A stretch of 64,000 nucleotides of DNA from Sphingomonas arvum (GCF_026013565.1 NZ_JAPDOB010000002.1:1116001-1180000), one strand, 5' to 3'. Numbered from the stretch's first letter, positions 45,225 to 54,695 are shown. Made by a program: numbers and translations. The notes: generated by a model from the letters alone, not told the origin.

Positions 45225-45497
45225 TTACTCCTCGCCGAACTTGCCCTCGACGAGCTCGACCAGCTGCGCCAGCGCGTGGTCCGCGTCTTGGCCGCTGACT
45301 CGGATCTCGATGCTGTCGCCCTTGGCCGCGCCCAGCATCATCAGGCCCATGATCGACGTGCCGCAGACGGCCTGGCCGTCCTTGGCCACCTCGATCTCGG
45401 CGGGCAACTGGCTCGCAAGATTGACGAACTTGGCGCTGGCCCGGGCATGCAGGCCGCGCTTGTTCTCCACCAGCACGGTTCGGCTGAGCGCGTTCAA
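45225..45497 (-). CDS. HPr family phosphocarrier protein
   Basis: A 90-residue phosphocarrier. The phosphorylatable His is His17 in RGLHARAS and the regulatory Ser is Ser48 in GTSIMGLMML, the target of HprK. Both sites are therefore intact. It overlaps the EIIA gene by four bases. There are no sugar permease genes here, so this is a regulatory PTS (phosphate chain from EI(Ntr) to HPr to EIIA types), not a sugar transporter. In alphaproteobacteria it feeds signals to HprK, RapZ and ChvGI-linked control of metabolism. Confidence 0.93.
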   Translation of the reverse strand: MNALSRTVLVENKRGLHARASAKFVNLASQLPAEIEVAKDGQAVCGTSIMGLMMLGAAKGDSIEIRVSGQDADHALAQLVELVEGKFGEE

Positions 45498-45901
45498 GCG
45501 GCCGCCTCGCCCAGGATCTCGGACGCGACCGAAATATACTTGCGCCCGGCCTCGCGCGCCGCCGCCACCGCCGCGCGCACGCCCATCGCCTTGCGGGCGC
45601 CTTCCAGCCGGATCAGCATGGGCAGGTTTACGCCCGCGATCACCTCCACGTTCTCGCTCTTCATTAAGCTGATGGCGAGGTTGGACGGGGTGCCGCCAAA
45701 CAGGTCAGTGAGGATGATGACCCCATCACCGCCGTCAACGCGAGCGATCGCATCCGCGATGTCCTGCCGTCGCGCCTCCATGTCGTCGTCGGCATCGATG
45801 CACACCGACTCGATCGCCTCCTGCGGGCCGACCACATGCTCCATGGCGGTGACGAACTCGGCCGCGAGCCGGCCGTGGGTCACCAGAACTAGTCCGATCA
45901 T
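45494..45901 (-). CDS. PTS EIIA-Man-type phosphotransferase
   Basis: A 135-residue protein of the EIIA(Man)/ManX fold. The phosphorylation site is His9 in VTHGRLAAEF. The GVIILTDLFGGTPSNLA segment near residue 65 is the family's signature. There is no EIIB, EIIC or EIID gene here. It would accept phosphate from HPr and act as a regulator. It is coupled to HPr downstream (four-base overlap) and follows rapZ by 20 bases. Confidence 0.92.
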   Translation of the reverse strand: MIGLVLVTHGRLAAEFVTAMEHVVGPQEAIESVCIDADDDMEARRQDIADAIARVDGGDGVIILTDLFGGTPSNLAISLMKSENVEVIAGVNLPMLIRLEGARKAMGVRAAVAAAREAGRKYISVASEILGEAAA

Positions 45902-45921
45902 TGTGCTTTTGTGTCTCGTTC

Positions 45922-46854
45922 TCAGATGCTTGCCGCCGGCTCCAGCCCGGACTCGTCCTCGATGGAATCGCTTGGGCTCAGCGACAGGTCGCGATGCCTG
46001 ATATTCGGCGAAAAGCCTCGGCGGCGCAACCGTTCGGCCATGTCAACCGCCGCAGCCACCGACCGGTGTCGCCCGCCGGTGCACCCGAATGCCACCGCTA
46101 CGTAGGTCTTGCCCGCCTGCCAGTAGCGCGGGATGAGGTCGGTCAGCAGCTCCTCCACTTGGTTCATGAACGGAGTCCAGCCGTCCTGCGCCGCGACATA
46201 ATCCTGCACCGGCTGCTCACGCCCGGTCAGCGGCCTGAGCTCATCCACCCAGTGGGGATTGGGGATGAAGCGGAGGTCGAACACTAGGTCGGCCGTGCGG
46301 CTGATCCCGCGAGCGAAGCCGAAGCTGGTGATCGTCACCACCGGCTCGTCCGCCTCGCCCCCGTAGCGCCGCCGTAACTCGTCGCGCAGGTCTGCCGGTA
46401 TGAAATCGGTCGTATCAAGCACCGAATCGGCCGCGAGCCTAAGTGCTGTGGTCAGGTTCCGTTCGCGGGCGATCCCATCTTCGGCCGGCCGATCGGGGGC
46501 GAGCGGATGGCGACGGCGGGTCTCGTCGTAGCGGCGAATCAGCTCGGCGCCGCTGGCATCCAGGTAGAGGATCTCGGGGGCGACCCCCTCCACTGCGCGG
46601 AACACTGCGGGCAGGTGCTCCGGATCGAACCCGCGGCTCCGGCAGTCCATTCCGATTGCAACGTGCGCCTCACGCCGCGATCGGTCTGCGCCATGCACGA
46701 AGTCTTGGATGAGGGCGGTCGGCAGGTTGTCGACCGTGTCCCAGCCCATGTCCTCTAGCGCATCGAGCACGCTCGATTTGCCGGCGCCGGACATGCCGGT
46801 CACCAGCAACAGGCGCGGCAGCCTCCGTCCGGTGCGCCGCGCCGCGGCGTTCAC
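45922..46854 (-). CDS. rapZ: RNase adapter RapZ-like P-loop protein
   Basis: A 310-residue protein of the RapZ/YvcJ family. The P-loop GMSGAGKSS is at residues 20-28, and the C-terminal domain has the FGFARGISRTADLVFDLRF segment and the CTGGRHRSVA segment near residue 265. In E. coli RapZ controls glucosamine-6-phosphate synthase through a small RNA; in alphaproteobacteria the nearby PTS suggests another regulatory role. The start is a GTG at 46854, which overlaps the hprK stop by four bases. The open frame actually continues upstream through hprK in another frame, so this start is preferred. Confidence 0.88.
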   Translation of the reverse strand: MNAAARRTGRRLPRLLLVTGMSGAGKSSVLDALEDMGWDTVDNLPTALIQDFVHGADRSRREAHVAIGMDCRSRGFDPEHLPAVFRAVEGVAPEILYLDASGAELIRRYDETRRRHPLAPDRPAEDGIARERNLTTALRLAADSVLDTTDFIPADLRDELRRRYGGEADEPVVTITSFGFARGISRTADLVFDLRFIPNPHWVDELRPLTGREQPVQDYVAAQDGWTPFMNQVEELLTDLIPRYWQAGKTYVAVAFGCTGGRHRSVAAAVDMAERLRRRGFSPNIRHRDLSLSPSDSIEDESGLEPAASI

Positions 46855-47285
46855 TTGAGGCCAAGCCGGTCGAGCGCCAGCGCCACCTTGGAGGGGGCGG
46901 AGGCGGTCTTCGCGTCCACGCTGATCAACGGCACGGCGATGCCCAACACTACCCGCTCCCGCGAATCGTCCGGCAGCCGTTGGATGTCGCTGGTTAGTTC
47001 CACCACCAGCGCAACGCGGACATCGCTGACGCGCTCCATGTCGACGATGCCGACACCGCGGATCTCCAGCTTGCCCGCAATCGTGTCGGGCGCGTCGGCG
47101 AGCAGCTTGTCGCCGGATTTGCGGACCAGGGTCTGGTCGTCGCTGACCAAGATGAAGCCGCGGTCGATCAGCTGCAGCGCCAAGTCCGACTTGCCCGACC
47201 CTGAAGGTCCGCAGATCAGCACGGCCCGGCCGTCCATCGCCACGGTACTGGCGTGCATGGTCTCGCTCGACAGGCGCAGGTTCAT
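46851..47285 (-). CDS. hprK: HPr kinase/phosphorylase, short alphaproteobacterial form
   Basis: A 144-residue kinase containing only the C-terminal catalytic domain of HprK (Gram-positive forms have about 310 residues). The P-loop is GPSGSGKS at residues 26-33, the SDDQTLV segment follows with Asp residues for metal binding, and the IRGVGIVDME segment is near residue 76. It phosphorylates HPr on Ser48. The gene starts four bases before the end of chvG and overlaps rapZ by four, so chvI, chvG, hprK, rapZ, EIIA and HPr form one tight operon. Confidence 0.92.
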   Translation of the reverse strand: MNLRLSSETMHASTVAMDGRAVLICGPSGSGKSDLALQLIDRGFILVSDDQTLVRKSGDKLLADAPDTIAGKLEIRGVGIVDMERVSDVRVALVVELTSDIQRLPDDSRERVVLGIAVPLISVDAKTASAPSKVALALDRLGLK

Positions 47286-48901
47286 TGTGTGTTCTCCGGA
47301 GTCTCGGGGGCGGCCGGCAGGCGGATGGTAAAGCGTGCGCCCGATGGCGCGTCGTCGCGATTGGCCACGTCAATCTCCCCGTCATGGCCGGTCACGATCG
47401 CCTTGGCGATGGCCAGGCCAAGCCCCGAGTGGCGGCCAAACCCGCCACTCTCCGGACGTACTGAATGGAACCGGTTAAAGATCGCTTCACGCGCTTCGGC
47501 CGGAACGCCGGGACCCTCATCGTCGATGCGGATGCGCACCTGGTTGCCCAGGCGGGATACCGCCACTTCGACCAGCCCGCCGGCCGGCGAGAAGCTCACC
47601 GCATTGTCGATGATGTTGTCGATCGCTCGGGCCAGGCGCCCCGGCTCGCCCAGCACCAGCGCGCTGCCGCGGCGCGGACGGGCGAAGGCGATTCGCACGT
47701 TGCCGGTCAGGCGCCGTCCCTCCCAGGCCGACACGAGCTGCCCGACCACGTCGCCAAGGTCGACCGCCTCAAAGCGCGCACGGGCGAGTTCGGCATCGGT
47801 CCGCGCCGCTTCGCCGATGTCACCGATCAGCCGGTCGAGCCGGAGCACGTCCTGCCGGACGATGTCGAGCAGCTGCCGCTTCAGCGCCGGATCGTCGATC
47901 CGCTCCAGCCCGTCGACCGCGCTGCGCAAGGATGCGAGCGGGTTCTTCAGCTCATGGGTGACGTCGGCGGCGAACGCCTCGATGTTGTCGATCCGCTGGC
48001 GCAAGGCCTGGCTCATGTCGCTGACCGAGCGGGCGAGCAGGCCCAGTTCGTCACGCCGGCTGGGCAGGCGCGGGACCTTCACCTCGCGGGCGCGGCCGAG
48101 CCGCACCCGGTGGGCAGCCAGTGCCAGTCGATGGAGCGGCCGCGCAATCGTCCGGGCCAGGAACAGCGACAGCAGGATGGAGCTGATCGTGGCGAACAAC
48201 AGGCCGGCGGCCAGCTTGCGTCGCTCTGCCCGCAGCGTCCGCGTGAAGTTGCGGTCATTGTAGGTGACCAGCAGCACGTTGCCGCTGGCCGTTGGCGTCG
48301 CCACTGAGATCACCGGGGTCAGGTCCGGGGCGTTGCGGATGCGGGTCGCGGCCCGGTGATGGCGCGCCGCCTCCATGGCTTCCGGCCAGGCCTGCAGCCG
48401 ATCGACCGCCGGATCCTCGTAGTCGATCGCCGTTTCCTCGCCCGTGATCAGGTCGAACCCACGGTCAAGCGCCCGCGCGATTGCCTTGGTCCACGGCTGA
48501 TCGGCTGGATCACGGAGGCGGTAGGTCGGACCAGTGGTCGTCCAGCTGTCCACCAGCACTTGCCCCTCGGGTGCATAGAGCCGGAAGCGGCTGTTGCTCG
48601 CTTCGCCGATCCGGTCGAAGAACAACCGCCTCGCGTTTTCGGGCAGGCTGGCGAGGGCCGCGGCCGCCATATGCGCCTCCCGCCGGACCTGCCGCTCGCG
48701 TTCGCCTTCCAGCTGGTTGCGGAAGCTGTCCAGGAACAGGATCGCCAGCGCCACCAGCAGCAGGGTGATGACGTTCACCGCCAGAATGCGGCGGCGAAGC
48801 GACCAGCCGCGCGACCAGCTGAGCCGCAAGCCGCGCTCGATCGGGTCGTCGCCCGTGACGGCGGGCGGATCACTCCTCGCCAAAGCGGTACCCCACGCCA
48901 T
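47282..48901 (-). CDS. chvG: sensor histidine kinase ChvG-like
   Basis: A 539-residue membrane sensor kinase. It has two membrane segments: one at about residues 38-58 (after the basic WSLRRR) and one near 230 ([14 protein letters not shown]). A periplasmic domain of about 170 residues lies between. A HAMP region follows, then the dimerisation helix with the phosphorylated His in [13 protein letters not shown] near residue 320 and the ATPase domain with the Asn of NIIDNAVSF, the G1 motif DEGPGVP and the G2 motif [10 protein letters not shown]. The start at 48901 overlaps the chvI end by 32 bases and is uncertain; a TTG just before the chvI stop is an alternative. It pairs with ChvI upstream. 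Confidence 0.9.
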   Translation of the reverse strand: MAWGTALARSDPPAVTGDDPIERGLRLSWSRGWSLRRRILAVNVITLLLVALAILFLDSFRNQLEGERERQVRREAHMAAAALASLPENARRLFFDRIGEASNSRFRLYAPEGQVLVDSWTTTGPTYRLRDPADQPWTKAIARALDRGFDLITGEETAIDYEDPAVDRLQAWPEAMEAARHHRAATRIRNAPDLTPVISVATPTASGNVLLVTYNDRNFTRTLRAERRKLAAGLLFATISSILLSLFLARTIARPLHRLALAAHRVRLGRAREVKVPRLPSRRDELGLLARSVSDMSQALRQRIDNIEAFAADVTHELKNPLASLRSAVDGLERIDDPALKRQLLDIVRQDVLRLDRLIGDIGEAARTDAELARARFEAVDLGDVVGQLVSAWEGRRLTGNVRIAFARPRRGSALVLGEPGRLARAIDNIIDNAVSFSPAGGLVEVAVSRLGNQVRIRIDDEGPGVPAEAREAIFNRFHSVRPESGGFGRHSGLGLAIAKAIVTGHDGEIDVANRDDAPSGARFTIRLPAAPETPENTQ

Positions 48902-49598
48902 AGAGCGTCTCGATTGCGTCGAACTCGGGGTCGACGCCGCGGAACTTACGGCGCACCCGCTTGATGTGGCTGTCGATGGTGCGGTCATCGACGTAGACGT
49001 CGTCCTGGTAGGCGACGTCCAGCAGCTGGTTGCGGCTCTTCACCACCCCGGGCCGTTGAGCCAGCGCTTCCAGGATCAGGAACTCGGTGACGGTCAGGGT
49101 CACGGCCTTGCCGTCCCACACCACCTTGTGACGGGCAGGGTCCATGACGAGCCGCCCGCGTTCGATCAGCGGCTGGTCAGGCCCATCCTGCTCGGCCGTG
49201 GCAGGATGGGTCGTCCGGCTCGCGTCCGCCCGACGCAGGATGGCTCGGATGCGGGCGATCAGCAGGCGCTGGCTGAACGGCTTGGCGATATAATCGTCCG
49301 CGCCCATCGCGAGCCCAAGCGCCTCGTCCTGCTCGTCGTCCTTCGAGGTGAGAAAGATGACCGGCATCAGTGCCGCCGGCCCATCGCTCTCGCGCAGCCG
49401 CTTTAGCAGCTCCATCCCGTCCAGGCCCGGCATCTTGATATCGAATACACCCAGGTCCGCGGGATTGTCGGACAAGGCCTTCAATGCGCTCTGACCGTCC
49501 GTGTAGACCCGGGTGACGAAGCCTTCCGCCTGCACCGCGATCGAAACGGAAGTGAGGATGTTGCGGTCGTCGTCGACCAACGCGATGACCTGGCTCAT
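48870..49598 (-). CDS. chvI: response regulator ChvI-like
   Basis: A 242-residue OmpR-type response regulator. The receiver domain (1 to about 120) has the acidic pair DD in LVDDDRNI, the phosphorylated Asp in [12 protein letters not shown] near residue 55 and the Lys in FLTSKDDEQ near residue 105. The C-terminal winged-helix DNA-binding domain (about 150-240) ends with the [17 protein letters not shown] recognition helix and GYRF segment. It partners ChvG and in relatives controls acid response, envelope and metabolic genes. Its own start faces pckA, with 205 bases between. Confidence 0.93.
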   Translation of the reverse strand: MSQVIALVDDDRNILTSVSIAVQAEGFVTRVYTDGQSALKALSDNPADLGVFDIKMPGLDGMELLKRLRESDGPAALMPVIFLTSKDDEQDEALGLAMGADDYIAKPFSQRLLIARIRAILRRADASRTTHPATAEQDGPDQPLIERGRLVMDPARHKVVWDGKAVTLTVTEFLILEALAQRPGVVKSRNQLLDVAYQDDVYVDDRTIDSHIKRVRRKFRGVDPEFDAIETLYGVGYRFGEE

Positions 49599-49665
49599 CC
49601 TGTCTGTCCTTGCCCCGGGGCAGCGTTAGCACGGTGCCGAAGCGAGACAAGCGGGGGGCATGTTT

Positions 49666-49694
49666 TTGACCCCATGCAACCGGATCGGTATAGG
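49666..49694 (+). promoter_or_regulatory. candidate sigma-70 promoter of pckA
   Basis: TTGACC (49666-49671), a 17-base spacer, then TATAGG (49689-49694). This is a near-consensus housekeeping promoter pointing toward pckA, about 110 bases before its start. The chvI start is on the other side (49598), so the region serves divergent transcription. No palindromic operator was recognised, so ChvI control of this site is only a possibility. Confidence 0.55.
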
Positions 49695-49803
49695 ACCGTT
49701 ACGACGTTTGTAGCGGCGGCAGCCTCCCACCTGGGGCTTCGCCGCCGTTTGTGTATGAGCGGGGGCTCACGGCTCCCCGGGCAAATCTACAAGGGAGTGG
49801 CGA

Positions 49804-51411
49804 GTGGCAAATCGGGTTCCGCATCATGGCCTGGAGCAGCAGGGTATCAAGACACAGGCCGAGATCTTTTGGAACCTGACCACCGCACCGCTGGTCGAGC
49901 AGGCGGTCAGCAGGGGCGAAGGACTGCTGGCCAAGGAAGGGCCGCTGGTGGTCAAGACCGGCCGCCACACGGGGCGCTCGGCCCAGGATCGCTTTGTCGT
50001 TCGCGACGAGACCACCGAAAACACCGTGTGGTGGGGCAAGTCGAACAAGCCGATGGACCCGACCGCCTTTGACCGGCTCTACGTCGACTTCCTCAAGGCG
50101 CTGGCCGACAAGCCGACCCTGTTCGTCGCCGATCTCCATGGTGGCTCGCAGCCCGAGCACCGGGTCAAGGTCCGCGTCGTCAACGAGTACGCCTGGCACA
50201 ACCTGTTCATCCGCACGATGCTGGTTCGTCCCGAGGTGCAGGAACTCGCGGACTTCGCGCCCGACTACACCATCATCGATCTGCCCAGCTTCCGCGCCGA
50301 TCCGGAGCGCCACGGCTGCCGCACCGAGACCGTGATCGCCATCAATCTGACCCGCAAGCTGATCCTGATCGGCGGCACGGAATATGGCGGTGAGATGAAG
50401 AAGAGCGTGTTCGGCCTGCTCAACTTCCTCCTGCCGGAGCAGGGCATCATGCCGATGCACTGCTCGGCCAACATCGGCCCTCACGGCGACACGGCCGTCT
50501 TCTTTGGCCTGTCGGGCACCGGCAAGACGACGCTGTCTGCCGACCCGAACCGCACCCTCATCGGCGACGACGAGCACGGCTGGTCTGACACGGCAGTCTT
50601 CAACTTCGAGGGCGGATGTTACGCCAAGATGATCCGCCTGTCGGCCGAAGCCGAGCCGGAGATCTACGCCACGACCAAGCGCTTCGGCACCGTGCTCGAG
50701 AACGTGGTCATGGACCCCGAAACGCGGGAACTCGATCTCGATGACAACAGCCTCGCGGAGAACAGCCGCGGCGCTTATCCGATCGATTACATCCCGAATT
50801 CGTCGGAGCGGAACCTGGGTCCTGTCCCCAAGAACATCGTGATGCTGACGGCCGACGCGTTTGGCGTGCTGCCCCCGATCGCCCGGCTCACCCCGGACCA
50901 GGCGATGTTCCACTTCCTGTCCGGGTACACCGCCAAGGTCGCTGGTACCGAGATCGGCGTTACCGAGCCGGAAGCGACGTTCTCGACCTGCTTCGGCGCG
51001 CCGTTCATGCCGCGCCACCCGTCGGTGTACGGCAACCTGCTGAAGGAGCGGATCGCCCGCGGCGGCGTATCGTGCTGGCTGGTCAACACCGGCTGGACCG
51101 GCGGCAAGTATGGCGAGGGCAAGCGGATGCCGATCAAGGCCACTCGCGCCCTCTTGAACGCCGCGCTCGACGGCAGCCTCAACAACGCCGAGTTCCGCAA
51201 GGACCCGTACTTCGGCTTCGAAGTGCCGGTCGCCGTACCGGGCGTCGACACCGCCATCCTCGACCCGCGTTCGACCTGGTCCAACCCGGCCGACTATGAC
51301 GAGATGGCGGCCAAGCTCGTCGACCTGTTCTGCGAGAACTTCCAGCAGTTCGCCGACCACGTCGACGAAGGCGTCCGCCAGTGCCAGCCCAAGGTGGCGC
51401 AGGCCGCGTAA
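49804..51411 (+). CDS. pckA: phosphoenolpyruvate carboxykinase (ATP)
   Basis: A 535-residue gluconeogenic enzyme turning oxaloacetate into phosphoenolpyruvate with ATP. Family segments include [15 protein letters not shown] near the N-terminus, [14 protein letters not shown] near residue 195, the P-loop [14 protein letters not shown] near residue 235 with the metal-binding DDEHGW segment, and [15 protein letters not shown] near residue 425. Length is normal. The start is a GTG at 49804 with AAGGGAG as binding site. Lying next to chvGI and the PTS genes is typical of alphaproteobacteria and suggests coregulation with carbon control. A GC hairpin follows. Confidence 0.97.
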   Translation: MANRVPHHGLEQQGIKTQAEIFWNLTTAPLVEQAVSRGEGLLAKEGPLVVKTGRHTGRSAQDRFVVRDETTENTVWWGKSNKPMDPTAFDRLYVDFLKALADKPTLFVADLHGGSQPEHRVKVRVVNEYAWHNLFIRTMLVRPEVQELADFAPDYTIIDLPSFRADPERHGCRTETVIAINLTRKLILIGGTEYGGEMKKSVFGLLNFLLPEQGIMPMHCSANIGPHGDTAVFFGLSGTGKTTLSADPNRTLIGDDEHGWSDTAVFNFEGGCYAKMIRLSAEAEPEIYATTKRFGTVLENVVMDPETRELDLDDNSLAENSRGAYPIDYIPNSSERNLGPVPKNIVMLTADAFGVLPPIARLTPDQAMFHFLSGYTAKVAGTEIGVTEPEATFSTCFGAPFMPRHPSVYGNLLKERIARGGVSCWLVNTGWTGGKYGEGKRMPIKATRALLNAALDGSLNNAEFRKDPYFGFEVPVAVPGVDTAILDPRSTWSNPADYDEMAAKLVDLFCENFQQFADHVDEGVRQCQPKVAQAA

Positions 51412-51419
51412 GATCGGTG

Positions 51420-51450
51420 CCTCCCCGCTTGGCCGAGCCAGGCGGGGAGG
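51420..51450. terminator. hairpin after pckA
   Basis: CCTCCCCGC and GCGGGGAGG form a 9-pair stem with a 13-base loop, just 8 bases after the pckA stop. No U-run follows on either strand, and the convergent gene ends at 51458, so the hairpin may act as a bidirectional or Rho-assisted terminator. Confidence 0.5.
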
Positions 51451-51457
51451 GGCTCAC

Positions 51458-51913
51458 CTAGGCCCTGAACGGCAGCTCCAGCGCGGCCAGCCGCACCTGG
51501 TCCGGTACCAGCGCGCCACGCGCGGCGAGAAAGCGATGCCGCACGATCTCGGCCTGCTGTTCCAGGCCATAGCGATCGAACCTCTGCCCGTCCTTGATCC
51601 GGTAGGCGTAGCGGCAAAAGGGATGGCGCATCAGCGGAAGGTACCAGCGCCCGCGCGTCTGCGTCTGCCAGACGTGGGTCATCTCGTGCACGAATAGCCC
51701 CTGCAGTCCGCTGCGCTCGCGGCTGAAGTCGTCCGACCAATTTGGGTCCTGCGGGTGGAAGTGGATGTTACCGGTCGGCGCCATCACGATGCCCTTTGGC
51801 TGGAACGGCCACCACTTGCCGCGGACAAGATGCACGGCGGAATAATCCACGGCCTCGCCAAACATGGTCCGGGCAAGTTCGACCTCGCCACCGGTGAGGA
51901 ATCGCGCGCTCAT
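51458..51913 (-). CDS. small protein with a zincin-like HExxH motif
   Basis: A 151-residue soluble protein carrying VHEMTHVWQTQ, an HExxH zinc-protease-type motif, near residue 77. The third metal ligand is not obvious from sequence. Proteins like this are annotated in sphingomonads only as vgr-related or hypothetical. No signal peptide or membrane segment is present. It has a GNIHFHPQDPNW segment and a C-terminal Arg-rich helix. It is convergent with pckA and divergent from acpP. Whether it is an active peptidase is unknown. Confidence 0.7.
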   Translation of the reverse strand: MSARFLTGGEVELARTMFGEAVDYSAVHLVRGKWWPFQPKGIVMAPTGNIHFHPQDPNWSDDFSRERSGLQGLFVHEMTHVWQTQTRGRWYLPLMRHPFCRYAYRIKDGQRFDRYGLEQQAEIVRHRFLAARGALVPDQVRLAALELPFRA

Positions 51914-52022
51914 GCTATTCCCTTAAGCAGGCAGAGGCTCGAGCAAAAGGCGAGGCTTGCCGCCGCCCGTCACCGCCGCTAACGCGAGCGTCAAAGATCA
52001 CCATCTGAAGGGAAGCTGTACC

Positions 52023-52259
52023 ATGAGCGAGACCGCCGAGCGCGTTAAGAAGATCGTTGTCGAGCACCTCGGCGTTGAAGCCGACAAGGTCACCGAAGAA
52101 GCGAGCTTCATCGACGATCTGGGTGCGGACAGCCTCGATATCGTCGAGCTGGTGATGGCCTTCGAGGAAGAGTTCGGCGTCGAGATCCCGGACGATGCGG
52201 CCGAGAAGATCACCACGGTCAAGGACGCGATCGACTACATCGACCAGAACCAGGGCTGA
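52023..52259 (+). CDS. acpP: acyl carrier protein
   Basis: The 78-residue housekeeping carrier of fatty acid synthesis. The phosphopantetheine site is Ser37 in [12 protein letters not shown]. It is strongly acidic, as expected. The start at 52023 ([10 protein letters not shown]) has an AAGGGAAG site; a longer frame upstream is not needed. It is followed by fabF with 102 bases between, containing a perfect hairpin. Its gene order (acpP, fabF, mltG) is common in proteobacteria. Confidence 0.98.
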   Translation: MSETAERVKKIVVEHLGVEADKVTEEASFIDDLGADSLDIVELVMAFEEEFGVEIPDDAAEKITTVKDAIDYIDQNQG

Positions 52260-52309
52260 CGCCCTCGGGTCATGGCCCGCGCCGCTTGCCTGAGCGGATG
52301 AACTACGTG

Positions 52310-52343
52310 CAGGCTCAGTCCCGACGGGTCTGAGCCTGTATTT
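52310..52343 (+). terminator. hairpin between acpP and fabF
   Basis: CAGGCTCAG pairs perfectly with CTGAGCCTG, extended inward by CCCG/CGGG around a single-base loop region, and is followed by TATTTGCATTTG. It looks like a partial terminator that would let acpP be expressed much more than fabF. The hairpin ends 23 bases before the fabF ATG. Confidence 0.65.
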
Positions 52344-52361
52344 GCATTTGGAGATGAATTG

Positions 52362-53624
52362 ATGCGCCGTGTGGTCGTAACCGGTCTGGGGCTTGTCACG
52401 CCGCTCGGGGCGGACGTCGAGACCACGTGGAAGAACATCCTGGCGTCGAGGAGCGGCGCCGGGCCGATCACGCGTTTCGACGCGGCCGATTACAAGTGCC
52501 GCATCGCCTGCGAGGTGAAGCCCGCCGACCACGAGTACGGGTTCGACCCGGGTAAGCGCGTCGACCACAAGGTCCAGCGCCAGGTCGATCCCTTCATTGT
52601 CTTCGGCATCGACGCCGCCGGCCAGGCAATCGAGGATGCCGGCCTGACGGACATGCCTGACGAGTTGAAGCTGCGGGCTGGCGTTTCGATCGGCAGCGGC
52701 ATTGGCGGCCTGCCCGGCATCGAGTCCGAGAGCCTGGTGCTGCACGAGAAGGGCCCGGGCCGGGTCAGCCCGCATTTCGTCCACGGCCGCCTTATCAACC
52801 TCATCTCCGGCCAGGTCTCGATCAAGTACGGGCTGATGGGCCCGAACCACGCGGTGGTCACCGCCTGCTCGACCGGCGCCCACTCGATCGGCGACGCCGC
52901 CCGCATGATCCGCGACGACGATGCCGACATCATGCTCGCGGGCGGCGCGGAAGCGACTATCTGCCCGATCGGCATCGCCGGCTTCGCGCAGGCCCGCGCG
53001 CTCAGCACCGCCTTCAACGACCAGCCCGAAAAGGCCAGCCGGCCCTACGACCAGGACCGCGACGGCTTCGTCATGGGCGAGGGTGCCGGCGTCGTCGTGC
53101 TCGAGGAATATGAGCACGCCAAGGCGCGCGGCGCCAAGATCTACGCCGAAGTGGTCGGCTACGGCCTGTCGGGCGACGCCTACCACGTCACCGCACCGCA
53201 CCCCGAAGGCTCGGGCGCCTTCCGCTCCATGCAGATGGCGATGAAGAAGTCGGGCCTGGACCTTGGCGACATCGACTACATCAATGCCCATGGCACCTCG
53301 ACCCCGCTCGGCGACGAGCTGGAATTGGGTGCGGTCCGCCGCCTGTTCGGCAATCACCTGGGCGAGATGTCGATGAGTTCGACCAAATCGGCGATCGGTC
53401 ACCTGCTCGGCGGTGCCGGCGCGGTGGAGAGCATCTTCTGCATCCTCGCGCTGCGCGACCAGGTCGTGCCGCCCACCCTCAACCTCGACAATCCGTCGGA
53501 GGGTTGCGCCGGCGTCGATCTCGTGCCGCACACCGCCAAGCAGCGCCAGGTCCGCGCCGTGCTGAACAACAGCTTCGGTTTCGGCGGCACCAATGCCTCG
53601 CTGGTGATGAAGGCAGTCGACTAG
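52362..53624 (+). CDS. fabF: beta-ketoacyl-ACP synthase II
   Basis: A 420-residue condensing enzyme of fatty acid elongation. The catalytic Cys is Cys169 in TACSTGAH; the two His are in NAHGTSTPLGD (about 309) and KSAIGHLLGGAG (about 346). The Lys and Phe gate residues lie in the late GFGGTNAS segment. The start is ATG 52362, with an upstream TTG also open; GGAG lies about 8 bases before. It follows acpP and precedes mltG by 35 bases. Length is normal. Confidence 0.97.
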   Translation: MRRVVVTGLGLVTPLGADVETTWKNILASRSGAGPITRFDAADYKCRIACEVKPADHEYGFDPGKRVDHKVQRQVDPFIVFGIDAAGQAIEDAGLTDMPDELKLRAGVSIGSGIGGLPGIESESLVLHEKGPGRVSPHFVHGRLINLISGQVSIKYGLMGPNHAVVTACSTGAHSIGDAARMIRDDDADIMLAGGAEATICPIGIAGFAQARALSTAFNDQPEKASRPYDQDRDGFVMGEGAGVVVLEEYEHAKARGAKIYAEVVGYGLSGDAYHVTAPHPEGSGAFRSMQMAMKKSGLDLGDIDYINAHGTSTPLGDELELGAVRRLFGNHLGEMSMSSTKSAIGHLLGGAGAVESIFCILALRDQVVPPTLNLDNPSEGCAGVDLVPHTAKQRQVRAVLNNSFGFGGTNASLVMKAVD

Positions 53625-53659
53625 CTGGACGGCGGCGCGGGGCCAGATAGAAGGCTGCC

Positions 53660-54625
53660 ATGCTCAAGCGCCTTCTGATTGCCCTGCCCATCATCGCCAT
53701 CCTCGGCGCCGTCCTTGTCCTGTGGCTGTTCTGGTGGGGCGGCGGCGCCGCGACGGCCCAGACGATCGTCGTCGAGGAAGGCGCCACGCTGCGCAGCCTC
53801 TGCCCGGGCCTCGAGCGCAAGCAGCTGGTGCCTGGTAGCTGCACCACCTACCGCGGCATGGCCCGCCTGTTCGGCTCCAAGGATCCGATCCAGGCCGGCG
53901 AGTTCGAGGTGCCGGCGGGCACCGGCGGCGCGAAGCTGCTCGACCTGTTGCAGCACGGCCAGCCCGTGTCGCGGCTCGTCACCATTCCTGAAGGCACCCC
54001 GTCCGTGCTGGTCCAGGAAAAGCTCGCCGCCACCCAGTATCTGACCGGCCCCGCGCCACTGCCGGCGGAGGGTACTGTCCTGCCCAACAGCTACAGCTAT
54101 CAGCGCGGTGAGGCGCGCGCCGCCGTTGCCGCCCGGATGGAGGCGGCGATGTCAAAGGCCATTCGTGAGCTATGGCCCAGGCGGAAGGGCGGCTGCCCGG
54201 TCAACAGCGCGCAGGAGGCCGTTACGCTGGCCTCCATCGTCGAGAAGGAAACCGGCAAAGCTTCCGAGCGGCGCACGGTGGCAGGCGTCTATTGCAACCG
54301 GCTGAGGATCGGCATGAAGCTCGATGCCGACCCCACGGTCATCTATCCGGTAACGAGGGGCAAGCCCCTCGGCCGCCGCATCCTCCGCTCGGAGCTTGAC
54401 GCCGACAACGGCTACAACACCTACCGTCGTGCCGGCCTGCCGCTCGGACCCATTGCCAATCCTGGCCGAGCCAGCATTGCCGCTGTCCTCGACCCCGAGC
54501 CGCACCAGTTCGTCTACTTCGTGGCCGACGGCACGGGCGGCCACGTCTTCGCCCGCACGCTTGCGGAGCATAACGCCAACGTCACCAAGTGGCGTGCAAT
54601 CAGGCGGTCACGCGGCGAGTTGTAA
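53660..54625 (+). CDS. mltG: endolytic murein transglycosylase MltG
   Basis: A 321-residue inner-membrane protein. A single membrane segment (about residues 4-25) precedes a LysM-like region and the YceG/MltG catalytic domain. The catalytic Glu is in SIVEKETGK near residue 196, and the later DADPTVIYPVTRG and YNTYRRAGLPLGPIANPG segments are family-typical. It cuts growing glycan strands to set their length. It lies 35 bases after fabF on the same strand. Two short hairpins (near 54660 and 54679) follow its stop. Confidence 0.95.
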   Translation: MLKRLLIALPIIAILGAVLVLWLFWWGGGAATAQTIVVEEGATLRSLCPGLERKQLVPGSCTTYRGMARLFGSKDPIQAGEFEVPAGTGGAKLLDLLQHGQPVSRLVTIPEGTPSVLVQEKLAATQYLTGPAPLPAEGTVLPNSYSYQRGEARAAVAARMEAAMSKAIRELWPRRKGGCPVNSAQEAVTLASIVEKETGKASERRTVAGVYCNRLRIGMKLDADPTVIYPVTRGKPLGRRILRSELDADNGYNTYRRAGLPLGPIANPGRASIAAVLDPEPHQFVYFVADGTGGHVFARTLAEHNANVTKWRAIRRSRGEL

Positions 54626-54695
54626 CTGGTCTCGTGAGCCCCTCCGGACTCTCGTCCACCGACCGTCGTTCGGTCGAGGCTTGGCAACCAAGGAG

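Noticed and set aside
45922-47385. 487-residue fusion of RapZ with an upstream part
   Set aside because: The upstream part is hprK read in another frame. HprK has its own P-loop in frame, and a GTG start for RapZ overlaps its stop by four bases.
49699-51360. 553-codon open frame antisense to pckA
   Set aside because: Same reason; pckA has a P-loop, metal site and normal length.
51915-53531. 538-codon open frame antisense to acpP and fabF
   Set aside because: Both plus-strand genes have intact active sites; the antisense frame spans a gene gap with no motif.
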